Positions 36,201-43,543 of a DNA stretch of 64,000 nucleotides are shown here, piece by piece. This DNA is from Lujinxingia sediminis (lineage in GTDB: Bacteria > Myxococcota_A > Bradymonadia > Bradymonadales > Bradymonadaceae): NCBI RefSeq assembly GCF_004005565.1, contig NZ_SADD01000009.1:124001-188000 (forward strand), in the 5' to 3' direction. Under the pieces are notes generated by a model. The model saw only the letters and a program-made list of their open reading frames with translations. It searched no databases and was not told the DNA's origin. The first letter of the stretch is position 1, and each line of letters starts with the position of its first letter. A program made the translations under genes and the position numbers.

Positions 36201-36662
36201 CACCTCCCAGCTGGCCGGCAGCAGCGCGTAGCTCAGGGTGAGCTCGGCGTGTTGATCGGCCTCGACCGTCAGGTTCACCACCGGAGCGCTGTAGGTCGCC
36301 AGATCCAGCACCATGCTCTGGGCCACCACCTGGTACTCGCCAGCGGGGATGGCGTCGAGGGTGCCGCCCTCGGGCACGCTCAGCGTGGTGTCGCCCACCA
36401 GCGCAATGTTGGGCCAGGGGCTCTCGGCGGGGAGGCCCTCCAGGCTCAGAGAGAGCGAGCCGGTTTCGATGTCGGTATCACCGCCGTCGGGGTCGTGACC
36501 GCCGTCGGTATCACCACCGTCGGGGTCGTGACCGGCGTCGGGGTCGTGACCGGCGTCTGTTACTCCGGTGTCGTGGCTGCGCCGGGCGTTGGGGCTATCG
36601 CCACATCCCAGGGCCAGCGTGCCCAGGAGTACGAGGGTGAGGAGTGGATGGAGACGATGCAT
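33231..36662 (-). CDS. Beta-helix surface lipoprotein, paralog 2, longest stalk
   Basis: A 1143-residue lipoprotein starting at ATG 36662 with AAGGAGCC before it. Lipobox LALGC is followed by a His/Asp/Gly-rich tether (HDPDAGHDPDGGDTDGGHDP). Six beta domains of about 80 residues follow. Their openings are SLEGLPAESP, IEGLPDTLSP, VQGLPAGVTP, IEGLPAGLNP, ATGLPAGVSF and a final NHALTPGGSL. After QGPGSLREVIGRVNAGSVIT comes a right-handed beta-helix (GGAISSKSSLDVEDTLFKDN and similar) with a low-complexity Cys pair. The last 130 residues are the C-terminal module found in paralogs 4 and 5, ending DGQVVIDNLRWH. It lacks the anchor-D domain of paralogs 1 and 5. The histidine-bearing tether is unique among the five. 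Confidence 0.9.
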   Translation of the reverse strand: MHRLHPLLTLVLLGTLALGCGDSPNARRSHDTGVTDAGHDPDAGHDPDGGDTDGGHDPDGGDTDIETGSLSLSLEGLPAESPWPNIALVGDTTLSVPEGGTLDAIPAGEYQVVAQSMVLDLATYSAPVVNLTVEADQHAELTLSYALLPASWEVIIEGLPDTLSPLVNLSGPNTDVMLTASALFEDLPPGTYQLSPQEVSDGTTTYHAAVRSVALTSGANEPTTITYGLAAGELQVNVQGLPAGVTPTITVSGPEGYSATVNSATTLQALVPGTYTLSAAPVEANGVTYQAQPQSVEVGSSAAEVTLNFAALPGELEVVIEGLPAGLNPLITLIAPDGSTSTFTGANTLSDLAPGTYSATGAEVISGPATHRAVQSSVEVRSGESATLTLTYQVVPGSLNVSATGLPAGVSFSFTLSGPAPATTLTSHTGPKLLNDLTPGTYTLAFAEVVHNGERYAPPGHTISLNVTSSQTAQATASYSLGFGTLALNHALTPGGSLTLNIGDGINAPQQVTLSGSGTHELTLSTGSYELTVASNNLGTDLYGNPYQVEGADIGFSIVGGQSTQVSLSARNPTLVTRNDNQGPGSLREVIGRVNAGSVITFAPSVTRVTTETRILVDKELSLVGPGPAQLTLTTTGNDRLFSFLPQADVHLENLRIADIDTTQGSPAIHSSGRFSLRNVVIENNATSHDVSSGAITISDATGELLIEDSTFRNNRSNNDYGGAILNDLHGHTLVILRSTFEDNYARYAGGAISSKSSLDVEDTLFKDNSSDSNGGAISVPYTGISTSPYTLVLRRTLFQNNTAETSGGAVYASNKATVENVTFADNHANNSGGAYYQYDKDATLVHTTFLNNTAGTGNAIASLCDAATSITLGSSIIAGNANAFTCVTSLSTRTLIASRGHNYIQSDNTVDDFIAAPTDQIGTSAAPLANPLLPLSNNGGFTHTAAINPTFTTGLTIAAASCLDAAGQPLTEDQRGNTRPVNGMCALGAWEFDSSVLQSFEPFYGHGLSSQTYFNGIISTAQGYYWELIGVRAAGAYPIAGQGLMFRQLGDYVRSVNLSGTLSEISVDYRKAFTGNAARQIAIAVNGTVVATSPTFGASSGADETVHTLTASGLNISGDYTIEIQNLTPTDGQVVIDNLRWH

Positions 36663-36772
36663 GGAGGCTCCTTAGTTTAGGGGAGCCCGGGAACTCGTAT
36701 GTGAGGCGTGTCCCGGAGTGAAGTCGTGAGGAGGAACGTGGAAAAATGAAGGGGTGAAGCGGGGGCCAGCGA

Positions 36773-36814
36773 GCCCCAAAGCCGGAGAGCTGTTTTGCTC
36801 TCCGACTTTGGGGC
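36773..36814. terminator. Strong hairpin downstream of paralog 3
   Basis: An 18-bp stem with one G-U-type mismatch: GCCCCAAAGCCGGAGAGC (36773-36790) and GCTCTCCGACTTTGGGGC (36797-36814) around TGTTTT. It lies 83 bp past the stop of the gene at 36897. No U-run follows on the minus strand, so its role may be transcript stabilisation. Confidence 0.55.
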
Positions 36815-36896
36815 ATTCCGGCGTGCCGGCGTCCAACTCAAGAGCGCAGGGGGGCGGCGCATCGAATAAGGAGGGCCGACAAGCGATGAAAGGGGC

Positions 36897-39557
36897 TCAG
36901 CGCGAGGTATTCTCCCAGGCGCCAATCGTGCAGGAGCCGCCGTTGGGGCGCGGCTCGCCGCGCTGATCTTCGGTGACGGGGTCGCCGACTTCATCGGTGC
37001 AGGCGGAGGCGGGGAGCACCATGGTGTAGTCGAGAGCGGCCTGGGTGGCGATGGTGTGGGTGAAGCCGCCATTGTCCGCCAGCTCGCCCAGGGTGCGGGC
37101 CAGCAGGAGCCCGGGAACGCCGACGTAGTCGGTTGTGTGGCTGGAGAAGGCGCTGCCACCAAGCTGAATGTAGTTATGACCCCGTGAGGCGATGGGTTGT
37201 GCTGTGGTCTGGCAGTGGAAGGCGTCGGTGTCGGTGCCCATCACCGCCGAGCTCTTCAGGTAGACCGGTGTGGTGTCGTCGCAGTAGGAGGCGATGGCGT
37301 AGCCGAATACCGCGAAGTTATCGTCGAAGGTGGTGTGCACGAAGTTGGCTTCCCCGTCGAACTGCACCCAGGCCCCGCCGGGGCTTGTGATGGTCGAGTT
37401 GGCGTAAAACGTGGTGTTGCCGATGAAGGCCCCGCGCTGGCTGAACACGCCCCCGCCGCCGCCTCCGGCGACGTTGCTGTCGAAGAGCGCGCGGCTGATC
37501 ACCATGTTGCCGTTGGTGACGCCGGGGTGCGCAAAGATCGCGCCACCGTTGCCGTCGGCTGTGTTCGACTTGAAGAGGGCGTCTTCGAGCACGAGGGGAA
37601 TGCGCGTATGGATTGCGCCGCCATCGGCTTCGGAGGTGTTGGAGGTAAAGCGGACCCGACGCAGCACGTCAAAGAACTCCCCATCGTTGATGTAGAGCGC
37701 GCCGCCATGGCCCCCGGCACTGTTGTCGATGAAGTCGACGTCGGTGGCGCTGAACGATCCGGTGGCGTGGACGGCTCCGCCATCTCCGGCGATGGATGCG
37801 TCGGCGAGGGTGAGCCCTTCGAGGTGGAGCGAGCCGCCATCCAGAACGGTGAAGAAGCGATCGGAGCCAATCGCGCTCAGGGTGAGCTGGTCGGCTCCGG
37901 GACCCTCGATCGTGATGCCGCCGTCGATGATAAAGGCACTGGCGGGCTGAATCAGCGAGATGCTCGGATCAAAGGTGATGGTGCTGCCCTCGTTGACCCG
38001 GCCAAGCACCTCCCGCAGCGTGCCGGGGGTGGAGGCGTTGTCGCCGTCATCGGTCACAAGCGTCGGCTCGATCGCGCGGATCGAGGCGGAGGCGCTCTGG
38101 TTGGCGACGACGATGATGGTCTGGCCATCGCCCACCAGCGGGTAGGTGTTGCCGAAGGCGTCGGTGCCCAGGTTGTTGGCGATCACCGAGAGGATGTGCA
38201 TGCCCTCGGGCATCGGGATCTGCTGAGAGCCCTGGCCGCTCAGGGTGTGCACGGAGGCGATGGCGCCCTGGCCCACCCGCACGGTGATGCTGCCGCTGCC
38301 GAGAAGGTTGTAGGTCAGCGCGACGGTGCCCATCGCCGCAGCGTAGGTGACCTCGACCTGACTTTGCTGACGGCTGGTAATGGTGACGGGCAGGGTGGTC
38401 GGGGTTGGCTCGAAGCTCGCCCCGCCGGCCTGCACCACCCCGAAGTTGAGGGTGTAGTTGCCCGGGGCAAGCCCGGTGGTGGTCGCGGAGACGGAGTGTT
38501 CGGTGGTGGCCGGAGAGGGGCCAACAAGGGTCGCGGCGGCATCCGTTCCGGCAGGCAGCCCGTTGGCCTGGATGACGAGCGAGCCGGTCACCAGCGCGTA
38601 GCTCAGCGTGGCGGTCTGAGAGGCGTCGCTCTCCAGGGTGAGGGTGATCGGGGCCGCCTCAAAGGTCTGATTGCCCACCACGACGTCGGCGCCGTTCAGG
38701 GTGTAGTCGCCCGGGACCAGATCGCTGAGCGTGGTGCTGCCGTTGATGATGTTCTGGTAGCCGGCCGGGCCGCTGATGGTGATCTGAGAGCTCTGGCCGG
38801 CGGGAAGACCGCTGACCACGACGTTCAGCTCTGCCGGAGAGAGGGTGTAGGTGATGGTGGTGGCATCGTTGGTGCCGCTGGCCAGCGCGGCGGTGCGGAT
38901 GCCCGCGCTGTAGGTGACGCCGCCGTGGTTCACCTCGTCCGGCGAGAGCAGGTAGGCACCCGGGGTGAGCGCGTCGAAGGTGGTGGATTCGCGCAGAACT
39001 TCGTTGAAGTCGGGGCCTTCGAGGGCCACGTCCGCATGGACGCCTGCGGGAAGGCCGGCGATGACGACCTGCCAGCTTGCCAACATGAGCTCGTAACTCA
39101 GGGTGAGCTCGAGGGTCTGATCGGCCTCAATGGTGATCGTCCGGGGGGCGGCCTCGAAGGTCGAGAGGCCCCGCAGGACGCGCTCGGCCACCAGCTCATA
39201 CTGGCCGGCGGGCACGTCGATGAGCTCGCCACCTTCAGGGACGCTCAGGGTCGTGTCGCCGATGAGCTCGATGTCGGGCCATTCGGCGTCGTCGGGGATA
39301 CCTTCCAGCGTGAGGACGAGCGTGCCGAAGCCTTCGAGGGGGTCGGTATCGGCATCCGGGTCGTCGTTCGTATCGGCATCCGGGTCGATATCGGTGTCAG
39401 CGTCGGGGTCGCGATCGGCGTCGGCGTCACCTCCGGCGTCGCTCTCGTCGATGGTCGTGTCGGGCTGGTCGAGGTCGGTGTCGTCGACGTCACCACCACA
39501 GCCCAGCATCACCAGGGCGCAGAGGGCAAAAAAGAGGGGCTGGCGAGTCCAGGTCAT
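36897..39557 (-). CDS. Beta-helix surface lipoprotein, paralog 3, without the C-terminal module
   Basis: An 886-residue lipoprotein. The ATG at 39557 has GGAG seven bases upstream; the ATG at 39569 has none. Lipobox VMLGC, then a tether of DADRDPDADTDIDPDADT type. Five beta domains follow, with openings LEGIPDDAEWP, IAGLPAGVHAD, VSGLPAGQSSQ, ANGLPAGTDAA and TYNLLGSGSI. The entry motif is PGTLREVLGRVNEGSTITF, ahead of a right-handed helix with GGAV and GGAI turns. The protein stops at GSCTIGAWENTSR, exactly where paralogs 2, 4 and 5 continue for about 120 residues. The module is therefore missing rather than diverged, by deletion or because this member never had it. Confidence 0.9.
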   Translation of the reverse strand: MTWTRQPLFFALCALVMLGCGGDVDDTDLDQPDTTIDESDAGGDADADRDPDADTDIDPDADTNDDPDADTDPLEGFGTLVLTLEGIPDDAEWPDIELIGDTTLSVPEGGELIDVPAGQYELVAERVLRGLSTFEAAPRTITIEADQTLELTLSYELMLASWQVVIAGLPAGVHADVALEGPDFNEVLRESTTFDALTPGAYLLSPDEVNHGGVTYSAGIRTAALASGTNDATTITYTLSPAELNVVVSGLPAGQSSQITISGPAGYQNIINGSTTLSDLVPGDYTLNGADVVVGNQTFEAAPITLTLESDASQTATLSYALVTGSLVIQANGLPAGTDAAATLVGPSPATTEHSVSATTTGLAPGNYTLNFGVVQAGGASFEPTPTTLPVTITSRQQSQVEVTYAAAMGTVALTYNLLGSGSITVRVGQGAIASVHTLSGQGSQQIPMPEGMHILSVIANNLGTDAFGNTYPLVGDGQTIIVVANQSASASIRAIEPTLVTDDGDNASTPGTLREVLGRVNEGSTITFDPSISLIQPASAFIIDGGITIEGPGADQLTLSAIGSDRFFTVLDGGSLHLEGLTLADASIAGDGGAVHATGSFSATDVDFIDNSAGGHGGALYINDGEFFDVLRRVRFTSNTSEADGGAIHTRIPLVLEDALFKSNTADGNGGAIFAHPGVTNGNMVISRALFDSNVAGGGGGGVFSQRGAFIGNTTFYANSTITSPGGAWVQFDGEANFVHTTFDDNFAVFGYAIASYCDDTTPVYLKSSAVMGTDTDAFHCQTTAQPIASRGHNYIQLGGSAFSSHTTDYVGVPGLLLARTLGELADNGGFTHTIATQAALDYTMVLPASACTDEVGDPVTEDQRGEPRPNGGSCTIGAWENTSR

Positions 39558-39754
39558 ACGCGTCTCCATCCAGGCAGCAAGTTCACAGGACGAGCATGGT
39601 GTTCAGCGTGAGCAGGTCACGCACCGGCGCTCGCCCGAGAAGGTGAAATACGGGAGGAACGTGCTTAGCAGACGCGGGAAGAATCATCAAAGTCGCATAA
39701 GACCTTGAAGACCCTGGGTTTCGCATCGCGAGAAAAGGATGGGGGGACGACGCG

Positions 39755-39790
39755 CAAAAAAAACGCCCCGGAAGCTCTTCCGGGGCGGTG
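39755..39790 (-). terminator. Rho-independent terminator of paralog 4
   Basis: An 11-bp perfect stem (CGCCCCGGAAG and its complement, 39764-39774 and 39777-39787) is followed on the minus strand by eight U residues. It lies 47 bp past the stop codon of the gene at 39837. Confidence 0.92.
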
Positions 39791-39836
39791 TTCAGATACG
39801 GGACCTATGGAGCCCCCGGGGCGATGCCGGAGGGGC

Positions 39837-42800
39837 TCAGCGCCAGGAGAGGTTGTCGATGACGACCTGACCGCTGGAGGGGGTGAGGTTGTGAATCTCG
39901 ATGGTGTAATCACCGCTGATGTTGAGGTTGTCGGCGGTGAGGGTGAAGACCGAGTCGTCGGCGCCATCGAAGTCACCGAAGTAGGGGCTGGTCGCTACCA
40001 CGGTACCGTTGACCTCAATGGAGATCTGGCGGGGGGCGTCGCCGGTGAAGGCTTTGCGGTAGTCGACGCTGATGAAGTCGACGCCGCCGGTCAGCCCCAC
40101 GCTGCGCACGTAGTTGCCGACCTGACGGAACATCAGCCCCTCGCCAGCGATGCCGTAAGAGCCCTCGGAGCGCACGCCGCTGACCTCCCAGCTAAAGCCC
40201 ATCGAGGTGGTGAAGGTGGTGTTGACGTAGGTCGAGGCTCCCAGCCCGTGACCGTGGAAGGGCTCGTAGCTCGACACACTATCGGTGGCCTGGAACGCCC
40301 CGGCCGTGCACAGTCCGTTGGTCGGGCGATCTTCGCCACGCTGATCTTCGGTGATGGTCTGGCCGGCGACGTCGGTGCAGAGGGTGGCCGGCTCGCTGAG
40401 ATCGCTGAGGTAGAAGGTGTTAACGGCCATGGTGGGGCTAAACCCACCGTTGTCCGTCAGGAGACCCAGAGGGTTGGCCAGCGGAGCGAGCGCCGTGCCG
40501 ACCTGGTCGGTGGGTGCCGCATCGAAGGCATCGGGGGCTTCGACCTCGATGTAGTTGTAGCCTTGAGAGAGGGTTGGGTTTGTGTAGGGAGGGGCGCTCT
40601 GAGTTTCGCAGCCAAAGTGGGCACCGGTTCCCACGACGATCGCGTTCTTGAGCTGCACGGAGGTCGTCTCGTCGCAGTACGAGGAGAGTGCGCTGCCGTT
40701 GGGGGCGGTGTTATCGGCGAAGGTCACATAGGACATCGTGGTGTGGCCGTCGAACTGGTAGTAGGCGCCGCCGTAGTCGTTGGTGGCGTTGTTATCGGCA
40801 AAGGTGACGTTGCGAAGCGTGGAGTCCACGCCGGTGTAAATCGCCCCGCCTGCATCGTCGGCGTGGTTATGGGCGAAGAGCGCACGCTCGATCACGGTGG
40901 ATCGCACGCGGGAGAGCCCCTGGTAGATCGCGCCTCCGTTGACGGAGGTGTTGTTGGTGAAACTCGCTGTGTCGATGGTCAGGCTGGCCGAGCTGTCGAT
41001 CGCACCGCCGTAGATCGCCGAGGAGTTCCCCTCGAAGCGCACCCGGGTGAGGAAGACGCGGTGGTCGATCGGGGTGATGTCGATGGCTCCCCCTCGGCTG
41101 GCGTGGTTATTGGAGAAGACGGTGTCCTCAATGACAATCGCGCCAGTGGCCTGGGCAATGGCGATGGCCCCACCGACGGCGCCGTCGTCGGTGACTTGAA
41201 TGCGGTCGAAGACCATATCGCGCAGGCTAAAGGTTCCCAGGTTGTAGATGGCGCCACCGGTCCCACGGATGGTGATGTCGGCGATGCGGATGCCTTCAAG
41301 ATGCACATCGGCGCCCGGGCCAAAGGAGAAGAGGCGGTCGACGCCGGTGGTGCTCAGGGTGAGCTGGTCGGGGCCGGGGCCCACGATGGAGATCTCATTG
41401 CCAAGGACGATAAGCCCCTCGGTGGTGACCTGGCTCAAGCCCCGGGCGAAGGTGACGACGCTGCCGGAGACGACGCGGTTGAGAACCTCGCGCAATGAGC
41501 CGCGACCCTGGTCGTCGCCGCGAAGCACCTCGGTGGGGGGCGGGGCGTTGAGCGCCGTCGTGACGCTCTGGCCGCTGGCCACCGAAAAGCCGACATCGAG
41601 CCCGAGGACGTAGTAGGGGTTTCCGAACGCATCGGTGCCCAGACCGTTGCTGGCCAGGGTGATCTCGTAGCTTCCCGGGGCAAGCTCGACGTTGGTGGAG
41701 CCCGTGCCGCGCAGAGTGACGTTGCGGCTGAAGCCCAGGCCATCGGAGACAACGACGGTGAGCGCGCCGCTATCGGGCAGGCCGTGGTTCAGCACGAGCG
41801 TGCCGACGTTCGTAGCGTAGACTGCGGTTGCGGTGGTGCTCTGCTCGCTTGTCACCGTGAGGTTGAGGATGGCGGTGTTGGGAGTGTAGGTGGTGCCGCC
41901 GGCCTCCACGGCCGCGTAGGTCAACACGTAGTCGCCGGGGGTGATGGCGTCGAAGCTCCGGGCGCCGATGATGTTTACCGAGGTGGTCGCGGGAGCCGGG
42001 CCGACCAGCGTGGCCCGCAGGGCGGCGTTGGAGGGGAGGCCGGTGGCGCCTACAGCGAGCTGGCCGGGGACCACCTCGTAGGCCACGCTCAGGGTGGTGC
42101 TCTGGTCGCTTACGACGTCAACGCTGGCTCCCTGCGCGCGGTAGATGGCCGGTCCAACGCTGACGTCACTCCCCACGAGGGTGTAGGTGCCCGGGACGAG
42201 TTCCGAGAGGACGTCGTTGGGAGCAGCGGTGGCCTCAAAGCCCTCGGGGCCGGTGAGGGTGAGTTCGGCGCTCAGGCCTTCGGGAAGCCCTTCCACCTCA
42301 AGGCGAAGTTCGCCGGGGAGGAGCTCGTAGCTTAGCGTGAGGGTCTCGGCGTCGCCGCTGGCGAGCTCAACGGTGGTGGCTACGGCTTCAAAGAGAAGGT
42401 CACCGCTGGCGACCTGCGCCGGGGTGATGGTGTAGCTTCCCGGCGCAAGCCCGGTGAGTGTGGTGGTCTCGGTGAGGGTTTCGCTGCCTTCGTCACCGAG
42501 GACTTCGACCTGAGCGTCGACGCCTTCGGGGAGCCCTTCGATGATGACCTCAAGGCTGGCGCGGACCAGCGCGAAGTCGAGGGTGACCTCGGTGGTCTGA
42601 TCGGCCTCGATGGTCAGCTCAACCGGCGCGGCCTCATAGCTGGCAAGCGCCACGGTGAAGGGCGCCGCGCTGAGGGTGTAGTCGCCCACCGCCAGATCGT
42701 CGGCCAGACCATCCTCACCGATGGTGATGTCGCCCTCGTCGCCGCTCAAGGTGAGTTCCGGCCAGGCGCTGCCTTCGGGCAGGCCTTCCACCGATACCGA

Positions 42801-43073
42801 GAGGGTGCCGAATTCGGGATCAGGGTCGACGTCGGGGTCCGGGTCGACGTCGGGGTCCGGGTCGACGTCGGGGTCCGGGTCGACGTCGGGGTCCGGGTCG
42901 ACGTCGGGGTCCGGGTCGACGTCGGGATCTTCAGCGTCCGGGTCGGCGTCAGCGCCGGCGTCGACATCCGAGACATCGGGTTCGTTGACCGGGGTGGTGG
43001 TGTCGTCACCGCCACAGCCGATGGCCAGAGATGCGATGAGGGTCATCGCAAGCAGAGGGCGTGTCATCAACAT
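39837..43073 (-). CDS. Beta-helix surface lipoprotein, paralog 4
   Basis: A 1078-residue lipoprotein. I start it at ATG 43073, with AGGAGCAC upstream; codons up to 43193 are read-through. Lipobox LAIGC precedes a tether in which DPDPDV is repeated about six times by exact 18-base DNA repeats. Five beta domains follow (VEGLPEGSAWP, IEGLPEGVDAQ, VEGLPEGLSAE, ATGLPSNAALR, NHGLPDSGAL). After QGRGSLREVLNRVVSGSVVT comes a helix with GGAIYQ, GGAIYT and GGAYYQFDGH turns. The C-terminal module (HGLGASTYVNTTFTTSMGFS to VVIDNLSWR) is nearest to that of paralog 2. The parallel domain order, and shared wording such as QVGTALAPLANPLG, show that 2 and 4 are recent duplicates. Confidence 0.9.
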   Translation of the reverse strand: MLMTRPLLAMTLIASLAIGCGGDDTTTPVNEPDVSDVDAGADADPDAEDPDVDPDPDVDPDPDVDPDPDVDPDPDVDPDPDVDPDPEFGTLSVSVEGLPEGSAWPELTLSGDEGDITIGEDGLADDLAVGDYTLSAAPFTVALASYEAAPVELTIEADQTTEVTLDFALVRASLEVIIEGLPEGVDAQVEVLGDEGSETLTETTTLTGLAPGSYTITPAQVASGDLLFEAVATTVELASGDAETLTLSYELLPGELRLEVEGLPEGLSAELTLTGPEGFEATAAPNDVLSELVPGTYTLVGSDVSVGPAIYRAQGASVDVVSDQSTTLSVAYEVVPGQLAVGATGLPSNAALRATLVGPAPATTSVNIIGARSFDAITPGDYVLTYAAVEAGGTTYTPNTAILNLTVTSEQSTTATAVYATNVGTLVLNHGLPDSGALTVVVSDGLGFSRNVTLRGTGSTNVELAPGSYEITLASNGLGTDAFGNPYYVLGLDVGFSVASGQSVTTALNAPPPTEVLRGDDQGRGSLREVLNRVVSGSVVTFARGLSQVTTEGLIVLGNEISIVGPGPDQLTLSTTGVDRLFSFGPGADVHLEGIRIADITIRGTGGAIYNLGTFSLRDMVFDRIQVTDDGAVGGAIAIAQATGAIVIEDTVFSNNHASRGGAIDITPIDHRVFLTRVRFEGNSSAIYGGAIDSSASLTIDTASFTNNTSVNGGAIYQGLSRVRSTVIERALFAHNHADDAGGAIYTGVDSTLRNVTFADNNATNDYGGAYYQFDGHTTMSYVTFADNTAPNGSALSSYCDETTSVQLKNAIVVGTGAHFGCETQSAPPYTNPTLSQGYNYIEVEAPDAFDAAPTDQVGTALAPLANPLGLLTDNGGFSPTMAVNTFYLSDLSEPATLCTDVAGQTITEDQRGEDRPTNGLCTAGAFQATDSVSSYEPFHGHGLGASTYVNTTFTTSMGFSWEVSGVRSEGSYGIAGEGLMFRQVGNYVRSVGLTGGVDFISVDYRKAFTGDAPRQISIEVNGTVVATSPYFGDFDGADDSVFTLTADNLNISGDYTIEIHNLTPSSGQVVIDNLSWR
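42826..42932. repeat. In-frame 18-bp tandem repeat in the paralog 4 tether
   Basis: GGGTCGACGTCGGGGTCC recurs about six times without change, coding on the minus strand for DPDPDV. Near-identity of the units suggests recent slippage; length changes would stay in frame. Confidence 0.88.
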
Positions 43074-43195
43074 CAAGTGCTCCTGATGGTTAGGTCGGGA
43101 TACGCAGAGAGACGATAGCTGCTCCCCCGTGCGGCCATCGAAAGGTGTGAAGTTCAGGTGGGCACTGGTAGCAGAACCAGGGGGATATTCCAAAG

Positions 43196-43523
43196 CCGAG
43201 CGCCCCAGGACGACGCTGGCTGTGTCGCCGCGTCGTCGCGGTAGCGCTGCTACACGCTCCTCCTTGCTCCTTGCCAGTCGCCGCCCTGGATGCGCTCGGG
43301 TTGGGTGCCGAGCGCCCCAGGACGACGCTGGCTGTGTCGCCGCGTCGTCGCGGTAGCGCTGCTACACGCTCCTCCTTGCTCCTTGCCAGCTCCGCCCTGG
43401 CTGCGCTCGGGTTGGGGTGCCGAGCGCCCCAGGCCGACGCTGGCTGTGTCGCCGCGTCGTCGCGGTAGCGCTGCTACACGCTCCTCCTTGCTCCTTGCCA
43501 GCCCCGCCCTGGCTACGCTCGGG
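43196..43523. repeat. Palindromic element A, three tandem copies (5 to 7)
   Basis: Three complete 104-bp copies lie at 43196-43299, 43308-43411 and 43420-43523, separated by TTGGGTG-type eight-base linkers, so the tandem period is 112 bp. Each begins CCGAGCGCCCCAGG and ends GCGCTCGG or ACGCTCGG, with centre GTAGCGCTGCTAC. They occupy the gap between paralogs 4 and 5. Confidence 0.9.
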
Positions 43524-43543
43524 TTCGCGCAGGACGACGCTGC

